Shown here: in pieces, positions 28,319 through 36,527 of the stretch | Layout: every line of letters begins with the position of its first letter | Position numbering within the stretch: the stretch's first letter is position 1 | Assembly: GCF_036688685.1 (NCBI RefSeq) | Contig: NZ_JAQQPS010000021.1 | Span: forward strand, 45,332-109,331 | Reading direction: 5' to 3' | Source of the DNA: JALYUM01 sp036688685 | GTDB lineage: Bacteria; Pseudomonadota; Gammaproteobacteria; Burkholderiales; Burkholderiaceae_D | DNA length: 64,000 nt | Translations under genes and position numbers: made by a program | The notes under the pieces: generated by a model | Database searches by the model: none | Seen by the model: the letters and a program-made list of their open reading frames with translations, nothing else | Told to the model about the DNA's origin: nothing

Positions 28319-29871
28319 GTCTGGCTCCGCGCACCGCTGCCCGAGGCAAGGTGCATGATGTGTTCCTGGGTGGTCTCGCGCGTATTCACGATGCCGCTGA
28401 TTTTGCCGCCATGAAATACCGCGACCCGGTCGGTCATGCCCATGATTTCAGGCAACTCGGAGGTGATCAGCACCACGCCGATGCCGTCGGCGGCGAGTTT
28501 GTCCATCAACTGGTAGATGGCGAATTTGGCGCCCACATCGATACCGCGCGTGGGCTCATCGAAGAAGATGATCTTCGAGTCGCGGAACAGCCATTTGCTG
28601 ATGACGATCTTTTGCTGGTTGCCGCCCGATAGATTCTTGGCGACCTGTTTCGACGACGGCGTCTTGATGCCCAGCGCATCGATGTAGCGCTGCGCCACCG
28701 CCTTCTCGCGCGCAAAATCGATGAAGCCGAAGCGGTTCGACACCGCCGCCATATTGGTCAGCGTGAGGTTGGCCGCCACCGACATCCGGATCGCCAGGCC
28801 ATGCTGCTTGCGGTCCTCGGACAGGTAAGCGATGCCCAGCGCGATGGCGTCGACCGGCGACTGGATGTCCACCGCATCCTGGCCCAGGAAAATTGCCCCG
28901 CTGGCGACCGGGTCGGCACCAAAGATGGCGCGCGCCACTTCGGTGCGGCCGGCGCCCATCAAGCCGGCGAAACCGAGAATTTCGCCGCGCCGCAGATCGA
29001 AGCTGACCGGCCCGAACACGCCGGGGCGGGTCAGCGCATCGACGCGCAGAAGAATCTCGGTTTGCGGCTGCGAGGTGCGCTCCGGGAATTTTTCATCGAG
29101 CGTGCGACCAACCATGTTCGCCACGATGGCGTCGAGCGAGGTCGCGGCAAAGTCGTCGGTGCAGACGAATTTGCCGTCGCGCATGACCGTCACGCGGTCG
29201 ATGATGTGCTGCAATTCGTCGAGGCGGTGCGAAATGTAGACCACGCTGACACCCTCGCGCTTGAGGCCGTTGATGATCTCGAACAGCCGCACGGTCTCGC
29301 TCTCGGTCAGGGACGAAGTCGGCTCGTCCATGATCAGCACTTCCGTGTTCAGCGACAAGGCCTTGGCGATTTCGACCATCTGCTGCTCGGCGCACGAGAG
29401 CGTCTTGACCAGCTGGTCGGGATCGATGCGCAGCCCGAGGCGCTCGAGCAGCGCCTGGGCATCGGCGCGCAGCCTGGCGCGTTGGACAAACGGCCCCCAG
29501 CGCGGTTCACGCGCCAGAAAAATGTTTTCCGCAACGCTCAAGTGCGGCACCAGGTTCAGCTCCTGGTGGATGATGGCAATGCCGGCCGCTTCCGCATCGA
29601 CGCTACTGGCAAAATTGCAGCATTGCCCCTTGTAGACGACCTCGCCTTCGTCCGCGCGGTACACGCCGCTCATCACCTTCATCAGGGTCGACTTGCCGGC
29701 CCCGTTTTCACCGCACAGGGCATGCGCCTCGCCGCGGCGCAGGCTGAAACTGACGCGGTCCAGCGCCAGCACGCCGGGGAAGCGCTTCGAGACGTGCTTG
29801 AGGGTGAGTATGTCGGGTGGTGCACCGCCTGGCGCGGGCCGGTCGGGCGCCAAAATGGTCGCATTTTGCAT
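28315..29871 (-). CDS. Sugar ABC transporter, tandem ATP-binding protein (RbsA/MglA type)
   Basis: The start at 29871 (MQNATILAPDRPAPGG) has GGAGGAG upstream; the protein has 518 residues. Two ATPase halves are visible: Walker A GENGAGKST and signature LSCAEQQMVEIAKAL in the first, and a degenerate second site with signature LSGGNQQKIVISKWL and Walker B IIFFDEPTRGIDVGAKF. This arrangement is standard for CUT2 monosaccharide importers. A promoter region with an AT-rich palindrome lies about 80 bases upstream of the start. Confidence 0.94.
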   Translation of the reverse strand: MQNATILAPDRPAPGGAPPDILTLKHVSKRFPGVLALDRVSFSLRRGEAHALCGENGAGKSTLMKVMSGVYRADEGEVVYKGQCCNFASSVDAEAAGIAIIHQELNLVPHLSVAENIFLAREPRWGPFVQRARLRADAQALLERLGLRIDPDQLVKTLSCAEQQMVEIAKALSLNTEVLIMDEPTSSLTESETVRLFEIINGLKREGVSVVYISHRLDELQHIIDRVTVMRDGKFVCTDDFAATSLDAIVANMVGRTLDEKFPERTSQPQTEILLRVDALTRPGVFGPVSFDLRRGEILGFAGLMGAGRTEVARAIFGADPVASGAIFLGQDAVDIQSPVDAIALGIAYLSEDRKQHGLAIRMSVAANLTLTNMAAVSNRFGFIDFAREKAVAQRYIDALGIKTPSSKQVAKNLSGGNQQKIVISKWLFRDSKIIFFDEPTRGIDVGAKFAIYQLMDKLAADGIGVVLITSELPEIMGMTDRVAVFHGGKISGIVNTRETTQEHIMHLASGSGARSQT

Positions 29872-29950
29872 GGGTCTCCTCCAAGGATGGGGCAAGGGTT
29901 GGCGCGCGGCGATGTCTGTGCATCGGTTTCTCGCGGGCAAACGCTTCAAG

Positions 29951-29966
29951 TTTTATATAATTAAAA
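29951..29966. promoter_or_regulatory. AT-rich inverted repeat before the importer operon
   Basis: Arms TTTTA and TAAAA flank TATAAT, followed on the plus strand by GACAATCG. The same combination of palindrome plus GACATTCG occurs at 38746-38766 before the catabolic operon, so the two probably bind the same regulator, most likely the GntR/FCD protein encoded in the locus. It also overlaps a possible -10 element. Confidence 0.5.
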
Positions 29967-30041
29967 GACAATCGAATTGATGAACAATACGGCAATCGTG
30001 CACGACTAACAACTGTTTCCTGCGCACGCCCCGTGCCGCGG

Positions 30042-30908
30042 TCAACCATCGATCAGGGCGGGATCCCAGGCGTGCACCTGCTGGTTCTGCTCGCCCAGGC
30101 CGGTAATTCCCAGCCGCAGCCGGTCGCCCGGTTTCAGGTAGACCGGCACCGGCTTTTGTCCCATGCCCACCCCGGGCGGGGTGCCGGTACTGATGATGTC
30201 GCCCGGGTACAAGGACATGAAACCGCTGATGTAGCTGATCAGGCTGGCCACGCCGAATACCATGGTCGCGGTGTTACCGTCCTGCATACGGCGACCATTC
30301 AGCTCCAGCCACAGGCCCAGGTTTTGCGGGTCGGGCACCTCGTCGGCGGTGACCAGCCACGGGCCCACCGGCCCGAAGGTGTCGCAACCCTTGCCCTTGT
30401 CCCAGGTGCCGCCGCGCTCGAGCTGGTAGGCACGCTCGGACAAATCGTTCACCACGCAATAGCCGGCCACATGCAGCAGCGCATCCTGCTCCCGAACATA
30501 CCTGGCGGTGGTGCCGATCACCACCCCCAGCTCGACTTCCCAGTCGCCCTTTTCGGCGTGCCGGGGCAAGACCACGGCGTCGTTCGCGCCGACCACCGCG
30601 CTGGTGGCCTTCATGAACAGCACCGGCTCGGACGGCACCGCCAGCCCCGACTCGGCGGCGTGGTCGGCATAGTTCAGGCCGACGCAGATGAATTTGCCGA
30701 TGCCGGCATACGGCGGCGCGATCCGTCCCGGCGCCGCCACCAGCGGCAGGCTGTCGACATCGAGCGCGGCCAGGGCCGCCAGCCCGGCCCGGCTCAGCGT
30801 GGCGGCGGTGATGTCGGGCAGGACGCCAGACAGGTCGCGCAACGCGCCGGCGGCGTCAATGAGTGCAGGTCGTTCAGCCCCTTTCGGGCCATGGCGCATC
30901 AATTTCAT
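30042..30908 (-). CDS. Fumarylacetoacetate-hydrolase family enzyme, probable 2,4-diketo-3-deoxy-L-fuconate hydrolase
   Basis: A 288-residue FAH-fold protein with GKFICVGLNYADHAAESG, the metal-ligand region DWEVELGVVIG and the C-terminal GDIISTGTPPGVGMGQKP. In the non-phosphorylating L-fucose pathway such an enzyme cleaves 2,4-diketo-3-deoxy-L-fuconate to pyruvate and L-lactate. The SDR gene 52 bases upstream would supply that substrate. Family members are often mis-named ureidoglycolate lyase. It is the last catabolic gene before the importer unit. Confidence 0.85.
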   Translation of the reverse strand: MKLMRHGPKGAERPALIDAAGALRDLSGVLPDITAATLSRAGLAALAALDVDSLPLVAAPGRIAPPYAGIGKFICVGLNYADHAAESGLAVPSEPVLFMKATSAVVGANDAVVLPRHAEKGDWEVELGVVIGTTARYVREQDALLHVAGYCVVNDLSERAYQLERGGTWDKGKGCDTFGPVGPWLVTADEVPDPQNLGLWLELNGRRMQDGNTATMVFGVASLISYISGFMSLYPGDIISTGTPPGVGMGQKPVPVYLKPGDRLRLGITGLGEQNQQVHAWDPALIDG

Positions 30909-30960
30909 TTGTTCTTTCCAGTTGGTCGATCAAAAAAAAGGGTGCTCGCGCAGCATGGCG

Positions 30961-31716
30961 TCAGGTGGTCCAGCCGCCGTCGATCACGTGTGCCATGCCA
31001 GTGGTAAACGCCGACTCGTCCGAGGCCAGGTACAGCGCCAGCGCAGCGACTTCCTCCGCGCGCCCCACCCGCCCCATCGGCTGGCGCGCGATGAAGGCCG
31101 CTGCGACCTCGGCAATGCTCTGGCCGCTCGCCTGCGCCTGCGCGGCAATGCGCTGGTCGAGCGACGGCGAGGCCACCGTGCCCGGACAGATCGCATTGCA
31201 GCGGATCCCGTGCGTGACGAAATCGGCGGCGACCGACTTGGTCATGCCGATCACGGCGGCCTTGGAGGCGCCGTAGACGAAGCGGTTCGGCGCCCCCTTG
31301 ATGCTCGAGGCCACCGACGCCATATTGATGATGCTGCCGCCGCCGTGCGCCAGCATGCCGGGCAAAAACGCGCGCATGGTGCGATACATCGCGCGCGCAT
31401 TCAGGTCGAAGGAAAACGCCCATTCCGCTTCATCGCAGTCGAGGATGGTGCCGCCGGCGACGAAACCGGCGCAGTTGAACAGCACGTCGAGCGGGCCGGT
31501 CGTCGCGGCCAGCGCCAGGATCGCGGCGCCGTCGGTCACGTCGAGCCGGGCCACGCTGCAGTTCTCCAGACGTGCCAGCTGGTCCAGCTGGGCGGCGTCG
31601 ATATCGGTGGCGATCACGTGCGCGCCTTCGCGCAGGAACGCCGCCACGGTGGCGCGCCCGATGCCCTGCCCTGCCGCTGTCACCAGCGCTGTTTTGCCTT
31701 GCAGTCTTGCTGTCAT
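30961..31716 (-). CDS. Short-chain dehydrogenase, probable 2-keto-3-deoxy-L-fuconate dehydrogenase
   Basis: The start at 31716 (MTARLQGKTALVTAAGQGIG) has GGAGA upstream; 251 residues. The cofactor loop is TAAGQGIGRA, the NAG-like motif is FNCAGFVAGG, and the catalytic residues are in the S...YGASK stretch (ASVASSIKGAPNRFVYGASK). The sequence resembles human DHRS6-like and bacterial KDF dehydrogenases. It would oxidise 2-keto-3-deoxy-L-fuconate at C4 using NAD. Its position between mutarotase and FAH-family genes fits this step. Confidence 0.87.
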   Translation of the reverse strand: MTARLQGKTALVTAAGQGIGRATVAAFLREGAHVIATDIDAAQLDQLARLENCSVARLDVTDGAAILALAATTGPLDVLFNCAGFVAGGTILDCDEAEWAFSFDLNARAMYRTMRAFLPGMLAHGGGSIINMASVASSIKGAPNRFVYGASKAAVIGMTKSVAADFVTHGIRCNAICPGTVASPSLDQRIAAQAQASGQSIAEVAAAFIARQPMGRVGRAEEVAALALYLASDESAFTTGMAHVIDGGWTT

Positions 31717-31766
31717 GCGGTCTCCTCGCGCTCTGCGGCGCAGTGGTGCTTGCCTGTCAGTGCTGG

Positions 31767-32102
31767 TCAATCCATGTGAAACACGTTCTCCATCGGCGCC
31801 CAGTGTTCGCCCGGCGCGCGCGACGCCAGCGGCAGCTGGCACGGTGCGCAAAACGTCCACCAGCGCTGCGTTTCGGGATCGGCCGCAATCTGCGCCATGT
31901 CGGCAGCGAAGTCGGTGCCGTGGTATTCCCAGTAGCCGAACAACAGGTTTTCCGGCTCGCGCAGGAAAATCGTGTAGTTGCGCACGTTGGCCTCGCGCAG
32001 GCGCGCCAGCACCTGTGGCCACACGGCCGCGTGCAGCGCCTTGTACTGGTCAATATGCTTGGGCAGGATGCCGATCACCATGCCCATTCTTTGCATGCTC
32101 AT
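31767..32102 (-). CDS. L-rhamnose/L-fucose mutarotase (DUF718/RhaM family)
   Basis: A 111-residue single-domain protein with the RhaM-family pattern: GMVIGILPKHIDQYKALHAA, VRNYTIFLREPENLLFGYWE and a C-terminal WAPMENVFHMD. It interconverts the alpha and beta anomers of a 6-deoxyhexose, helping the dehydrogenase that acts on one anomer. The context (fuconolactonase, KDF dehydrogenase) suggests L-fucose rather than L-rhamnose. The start overlaps the stop of the lactonase gene (ATGA, 32099-32102). Confidence 0.9.
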   Translation of the reverse strand: MSMQRMGMVIGILPKHIDQYKALHAAVWPQVLARLREANVRNYTIFLREPENLLFGYWEYHGTDFAADMAQIAADPETQRWWTFCAPCQLPLASRAPGEHWAPMENVFHMD

Positions 32103-32938
32103 TGCTTGCCTCCGAGTCGGTAGATGCGCATCGCGTTCAGGCCCAGTACCTGGTCGCGCGCGGCTGGACTAAGTGCGTCCAGCAAGGCCGCACTGGTGTC
32201 GATCCAGCCGGCGTAGTCAAGCGCCAGGTTGAGCACCGGCCAGTCGCTGCCCCAGATCACCCGCTCAGGGCCGAAGGCCGCCAGCACCACGCGCGCGTAG
32301 GGTTCCAGGTCGGCCTCGCACCAGTCCGGGCGCGCTTCGGTCACCAGGCCGGACAATTTGCAGCACACCTGCGGCAGTGCGGCCAGCGCCGCCAGACCCG
32401 CCGCCCAGTCATCCACGGCGGCGCTGGCGATCGCCGGCTTGGCTGCATGGTCGATGACGATGGTCAGCGCCGGGTGGCGGCGCGCAAACGCCAGCAGCGC
32501 CGGCAGGTGCTGGGGCAACACCAGCGCGTCGAACACGAGCCGGTTGCGCACCATGGCGTCGATGGCGGGATCGAGCACCGGATCGTCGATCCAGGTTTCG
32601 TCTTCGATATCCTGCAACATCGGACGCAGGCCTTTCAGACGGGGGTCCTGGGCCAGCGCGTCGATCTGCCTGGCCGCATCCGGCGCTTTCAAATCGACCC
32701 AGCCGACCACGCCGGCAACAAACGGCGTTTCGCGCGCCAGTTGCAGCAGAAAGTCGGTATCGGCGCGGGTCGGCAGCGATTGCACCAGCACGGTCGCGTC
32801 GATGCCATTGGCCGCCAGCAGCGGCGCCAGCTCGGGCGGCAGGAAATCGCGGTAAATCGGCGCCAGTGCCGGCGGCGGCCAACTACCGGCACGCGCGGCC
32901 AGGCGCCAGAAATGCTGGTGGGCGTCGATGCGCTTCAT
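32099..32938 (-). CDS. Amidohydrolase-family lactonase, probable L-fuconolactonase
   Basis: A 279-residue metal-dependent hydrolase beginning MKRIDAHQHFWRL, the typical metal-binding strand of the COG3618 lactonases. Other features are VIDHAAKP, CKLSGLVTEA and VIWGSDWPVLNLAL, the last with the conserved aspartate. It opens L-fucono-1,5-lactone to L-fuconate. The start overlaps the stop of the aldo/keto reductase gene (ATGA), so the lactone producer and the lactonase are made together. Confidence 0.88.
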   Translation of the reverse strand: MKRIDAHQHFWRLAARAGSWPPPALAPIYRDFLPPELAPLLAANGIDATVLVQSLPTRADTDFLLQLARETPFVAGVVGWVDLKAPDAARQIDALAQDPRLKGLRPMLQDIEDETWIDDPVLDPAIDAMVRNRLVFDALVLPQHLPALLAFARRHPALTIVIDHAAKPAIASAAVDDWAAGLAALAALPQVCCKLSGLVTEARPDWCEADLEPYARVVLAAFGPERVIWGSDWPVLNLALDYAGWIDTSAALLDALSPAARDQVLGLNAMRIYRLGGKQ

Positions 32939-33945
32939 GGTGCGGGTACCGGTGCACGTTCATCGACCAGGCCGGCCTGCTTGAGCGCCGGCCACAGTCC
33001 GGCCGGGATCGGCTGCTCGAACCAGGCGGCATTCTGGCGCATCTGCGCGACGTCGCGCCCGCCGGGAATGCACGCCACCACGGCCGGATGCGCCATCGGG
33101 AACTGCAGCGCCGCCGCCTGCAAGGGCACGCCAAACTGCTCGCACACGGCGCCCAGGCGGGCGACGCGCTGGCGCACGGCGTCGGGTGCGTCGGCATAAT
33201 TGAACTTGCCATTGCCCGCCAGGACGCCCGAGTTGAACGGCCCGCCGATGACGATCGCGTTGCCCTGGCGGCTGCACGCGGCCAGCAAGGGGGACAGCGC
33301 CGCCTGCTCGAGCAAGGTGTAACGCCCGGCAAGCAAGGTGCAATCGAGGTCGCATTCCTGCATCGCCTGGACCACCACCTCGGCCTCGTTCACGCCCAGC
33401 CCGATCGCCTTCACCTGGCCGCTGCTGCGCAATTGCTCGAGTGCGCGAAAGCCGCCGCCGGTGGTCAGCTGCGCCCAGTAATGCGCGTGCGCCGCGCCAT
33501 GCGTGACGGCGCCGATATCGTGCACGAACAGGATGTCGACGTAGGCCATGCCGAGGCGTTGCAAGCTGTCCTGGTGCGAGCGCAGGATGGCATCAAAGGT
33601 GTAATCGTAGTGGGGGCGAAATGGCAGCGGCGCGGCCCAGCCATCGGCGCCCGGCTGCACGCTGGCGTCCGGCAGCATCAGGCGCCCGGCCTTGGTACTG
33701 ATGGTAAATTCGCCGCGCGGGCGCTCACGCAGGGCCTCGCCAAGGCGGTGTTCGGAGAGGGTGTAGCCGTAAAACGGCGCGGTGTCGAAATAGCGCAGGC
33801 CCAGCGCCCACGCACCTTCGACCGCCGCGCGCGCCGCGGCGGCACTGCACGCTTCGTACAGGCCGCCGATGGCCGCGCCGCCCATGCCCAGGCGCGTCAA
33901 TTTGACGCCGCTGCGCGCCAGGGTCACCAGTTCATTGGCTTGCAT
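32935..33945 (-). CDS. Aldo/keto reductase family aldose 1-dehydrogenase, probable L-fucose dehydrogenase
   Basis: The start at 33945 (MQANELVTLARSGVKLTRLG) has GGAGCGAAC upstream; 336 residues. The catalytic tetrad appears in YFDTAPFYGYTLSEHRLGEA (Asp, Tyr) and ISTKAG (Lys), and the family marker VDILFVHDIG is present. D-threo-aldose dehydrogenases of this class oxidise L-fucose or L-galactose to the 1,5-lactone with NAD(P). It lies 11 bases downstream of the large UxaA-type gene and overlaps the lactonase gene. Confidence 0.86.
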   Translation of the reverse strand: MQANELVTLARSGVKLTRLGMGGAAIGGLYEACSAAAARAAVEGAWALGLRYFDTAPFYGYTLSEHRLGEALRERPRGEFTISTKAGRLMLPDASVQPGADGWAAPLPFRPHYDYTFDAILRSHQDSLQRLGMAYVDILFVHDIGAVTHGAAHAHYWAQLTTGGGFRALEQLRSSGQVKAIGLGVNEAEVVVQAMQECDLDCTLLAGRYTLLEQAALSPLLAACSRQGNAIVIGGPFNSGVLAGNGKFNYADAPDAVRQRVARLGAVCEQFGVPLQAAALQFPMAHPAVVACIPGGRDVAQMRQNAAWFEQPIPAGLWPALKQAGLVDERAPVPAP

Positions 33946-33956
33946 GTTCGCTCCGT

Positions 33957-35180
33957 TCAGGCCGCGCGCAGCGGGAAACAGCCAGGCCCCACCGCGCTGA
34001 ATTGTTTGTAGGTCAGCACAAACTCCTGGTGACCGAGATCCTCGGAGCGGCTCGGCGCGCCGCCCGCCACGTTGACGATGGCGGCGACGATCTCGGCGCC
34101 GACCTGTTCCAGCGTCGCCTCGCCGGTCAGAATTTTGCCGGCGTTGATGTCCATGTCGTCGGCCATGCGCAGGAAGGTTTGCGGATTGGCGCACACCTTG
34201 ATGACCGGTGAAATCGCCGAACCGACCACCGAGCCGCGGCCGGTGGTAAACAGCGTGATGTGTGCGCCGCAGGAAATCAGTTCGACAATTTCGGCATTGT
34301 CCGAGACATTCGGAAAGCCGAAGCGCGGCTCGCCGTCCGGCACCACGTCGAGCAGGTACAGGCCACCGCCAGCCGGCTGGTCGCCCGGTTTGAGGATGCC
34401 GACGATCGGCGAGGAGCCGCTTTTGGCGTAGGCGCCGAGCGATTTTTCTTCCTGCGTGGTCAAGCCGCCATCGGCGTTCCCCGGCGAAAAACTGCCGTGG
34501 CCCATGATGGTGTAGTAGCGCGCCGCCTTGGCCACGGTGGCCACGATGGCGTCGCCCAGGGCCGGGCTGACCGCGCGCCGCTGCATGTGGTATTCGCAGC
34601 CGACCAGTTCGCCGGTCTCCTCGAAGATGCAGGGCGCGCCGGCCGCGATCAGGGTGTCGAAGGCAACCCCGACGGCGGGGTTGGCCGTGATGCCGCTGGT
34701 GCTGTCGGACCCGCCGCAGATGGTGGCCACCACGAGTTCGTCGAGCCGCATCGGCACCTTCTCCTGCTGCGCCAGCGCGGCGAGCGCCCAGCTTATCCAT
34801 TCCACGCCGCTCTGCACGCTCGGGCGCGTGCCGGCGTTCTCCTGGATGGTGATGGTGTGCACCGGCCGGCCGCTATCGTTCACCGCGTCGGCCAGGCCGT
34901 ACTTGTTAAAACCTTCGCAGCCGAGCGACACCAGCAGCACCGCGCCCACGTTCGGGTGCGTCAACAGGCGCCGCATCACCTGGTCGGCGTAGTCGTTGGG
35001 AAAGCAGCCGGTGAAGCCGATCAGGTGCACCGGCTGGCCAGGAAAAGCGCCCACCATCAGGCGCGCCACATGATGCGCGCACTCGACCATATAGGCGACG
35101 ACAACGATGTTGCGGATACCCTTGCGGCCATCGGCGCGCAGGTAGCCGGACAGTTCGGGGAGGCTTGCAGGAGCATTCAT
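33957..35180 (-). CDS. UxaA-family dehydratase, large (C-terminal) subunit
   Basis: A 407-residue protein matching the C-terminal domain of altronate and galactarate dehydratases: GYLRADGRKGIRNIVVV, TGCFPNDYADQVMRRLL, ICGGSDSTSGITANPAVG and GRGSVVGSAISPVIKVCANP. The N-terminal SAF part is a separate protein encoded just upstream (overlap ATGA 35177-35180). In the Campylobacter jejuni fucose locus a similar split pair (Cj0483/Cj0482) occurs, so it may act as L-fuconate dehydratase here. Altronate dehydration is the alternative, given the UxaB-like neighbour. Confidence 0.88.
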   Translation of the reverse strand: MNAPASLPELSGYLRADGRKGIRNIVVVAYMVECAHHVARLMVGAFPGQPVHLIGFTGCFPNDYADQVMRRLLTHPNVGAVLLVSLGCEGFNKYGLADAVNDSGRPVHTITIQENAGTRPSVQSGVEWISWALAALAQQEKVPMRLDELVVATICGGSDSTSGITANPAVGVAFDTLIAAGAPCIFEETGELVGCEYHMQRRAVSPALGDAIVATVAKAARYYTIMGHGSFSPGNADGGLTTQEEKSLGAYAKSGSSPIVGILKPGDQPAGGGLYLLDVVPDGEPRFGFPNVSDNAEIVELISCGAHITLFTTGRGSVVGSAISPVIKVCANPQTFLRMADDMDINAGKILTGEATLEQVGAEIVAAIVNVAGGAPSRSEDLGHQEFVLTYKQFSAVGPGCFPLRAA

Positions 35181-35518
35181 TTGGCGCCGTCCTTTTCCAG
35201 GAAATGGTGGCCGTCCTGGCCCAGGGTGAAGGTCGGAATGTAGTCGCTGGCCAGATTGTGCGTGTGGATGTGCTCGCCGATGCCGATCGGCTGGGTCACG
35301 CTGCCGATGATGGCGCCATAGCGCAGTACCTTCTCGCCCACGGCCAGCTCGACGCGCGCCAGCTTGTGGCCAATGGCGATGTCCTGGGACAGCACGACCG
35401 GTGCAGCGTCGATGAGAATGCGCGTGCCGCGTGCCAGCGCGGTGCGCGCGATGACGCAGTTGTCCGCGGGCGCCATCAACAACACTGCCGCCGGTTCCGA
35501 AGAAATATCGTTCAGCAT
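35177..35518 (-). CDS. UxaA-family dehydratase, small SAF-domain subunit
   Basis: The start at 35518 (MLNDISSEPAAVLLMAPADN) gives 113 residues. The SAF-type domain shows IGHKLARVELAVGEKVLRYG and IGIGEHIHTHNLAS, matching the N-terminal domain of altronate dehydratase. It should assemble with the large subunit. The genes overlap by four bases, which makes equal production likely. The stretch between it and the regulator gene is 43 bases. Confidence 0.88.
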   Translation of the reverse strand: MLNDISSEPAAVLLMAPADNCVIARTALARGTRILIDAAPVVLSQDIAIGHKLARVELAVGEKVLRYGAIIGSVTQPIGIGEHIHTHNLASDYIPTFTLGQDGHHFLEKDGAK

Positions 35519-35561
35519 GGCGCCACCTCGTGAAACGGGCGCCGTGCAGCGGCGCGGGACC

Positions 35562-36476
35562 TTACGCGGCCCTGGCAGCGTTGCCGCGCTCGCCGATTGC
35601 CGCAAGCATGGTGCGGCGCGAGGAAGCCAGGTGTTCCTGCATGCACGCCACCGCGCGCGGCCCGTCGTGCGCCGCCAGCGCGCGCAGGATCGCCAGGTGT
35701 TCCTGCAGCGCGTACTTGTTGCGTCCCATCTCCGAGCGCTTGTCCCACTGGTAATGATAATGGAACACGAACGAGACGATATCGTAGAAGCCCTGGGCAA
35801 ACCGGTTCTCCAGCAGGCCAATCAGGAAGGTGTGGAACTCGCGGTCGAGCGCCGGAAAGGCGCTGTGGCGCGTATCGATTTTTGCTTCCATCTTTTCGTG
35901 CGCCACGATCAAGCGGGCCAGCTGCTTGTAGGCCGGATCGGCCGGGGGCAGGCTGGCAAACTTCTCCACTGCGGCCAGTTCGAACATGCGCCGCATGTCG
36001 GCCAGTTCGGTCGCGAACGAGAGATCGAAGGCGCACAGGCGCCAGCCACCGCGCGGCTTCTTTTCGATCAGGCCGAAGCGCGAAAAGCCGATCAGGAATT
36101 CGCGTACGCTGACCGTGCTGGCGCCGGCCTCGCGCGCCAGTTCGGTTTCCGAAAATTCGGCGCCCGGCGGCATGTCGCGCTGGTACACCCGTTCCATCAG
36201 GACTTGCTGGATGCGGTCCGCGCCGGACTGCAATTCGGCGACGTCGAAGTAGTCGCCCGGAACCGGCTTGCGCAACAGGCGCCGCTCGGCCAGGCTGGCG
36301 ATCAGGCGCCGCGTTGCCAGGTAGGCGATGGCACTGCGCACGGCCGTCCGGCTGCCCTGGCAGACCGTGGTCAGATGCTGCTCCGTCGGCAGCGCCTGGT
36401 CCAGCGCCACGTTTTCGGCCAGATAATGGAGCAACAAATTGGTACACCGTTTGAAGACGGTCGCTGGTTTCGGCAT
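35562..36476 (-). CDS. GntR-family regulator with FCD domain and an extra N-terminal winged helix
   Basis: A 304-residue regulator. Residues about 10-75 (LPTEQHLTTVCQGSRTAVRS, LIASLAERRLL) look like one winged helix of GntR type, residues about 85-150 (ILVMERVYQ-like, FSETELAREAGASTVSVREF, LIEKKPRGGWRL) like a second, and residues 155-290 form the helical FCD ligand domain with possible metal ligands (D and H in DREFHTFLIG, HYHYQWDKR, EHLAILRAL). Two tandem winged helices are uncommon. It lies inside the catabolic operon and probably controls it and the importer in response to a sugar acid. Confidence 0.83.
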   Translation of the reverse strand: MPKPATVFKRCTNLLLHYLAENVALDQALPTEQHLTTVCQGSRTAVRSAIAYLATRRLIASLAERRLLRKPVPGDYFDVAELQSGADRIQQVLMERVYQRDMPPGAEFSETELAREAGASTVSVREFLIGFSRFGLIEKKPRGGWRLCAFDLSFATELADMRRMFELAAVEKFASLPPADPAYKQLARLIVAHEKMEAKIDTRHSAFPALDREFHTFLIGLLENRFAQGFYDIVSFVFHYHYQWDKRSEMGRNKYALQEHLAILRALAAHDGPRAVACMQEHLASSRRTMLAAIGERGNAARAA

Positions 36477-36527
36477 CGGTATTGGCGGCCACTGCGGCAG
36501 CGGCGCCGGAGAATAAATGTTGGGGAA

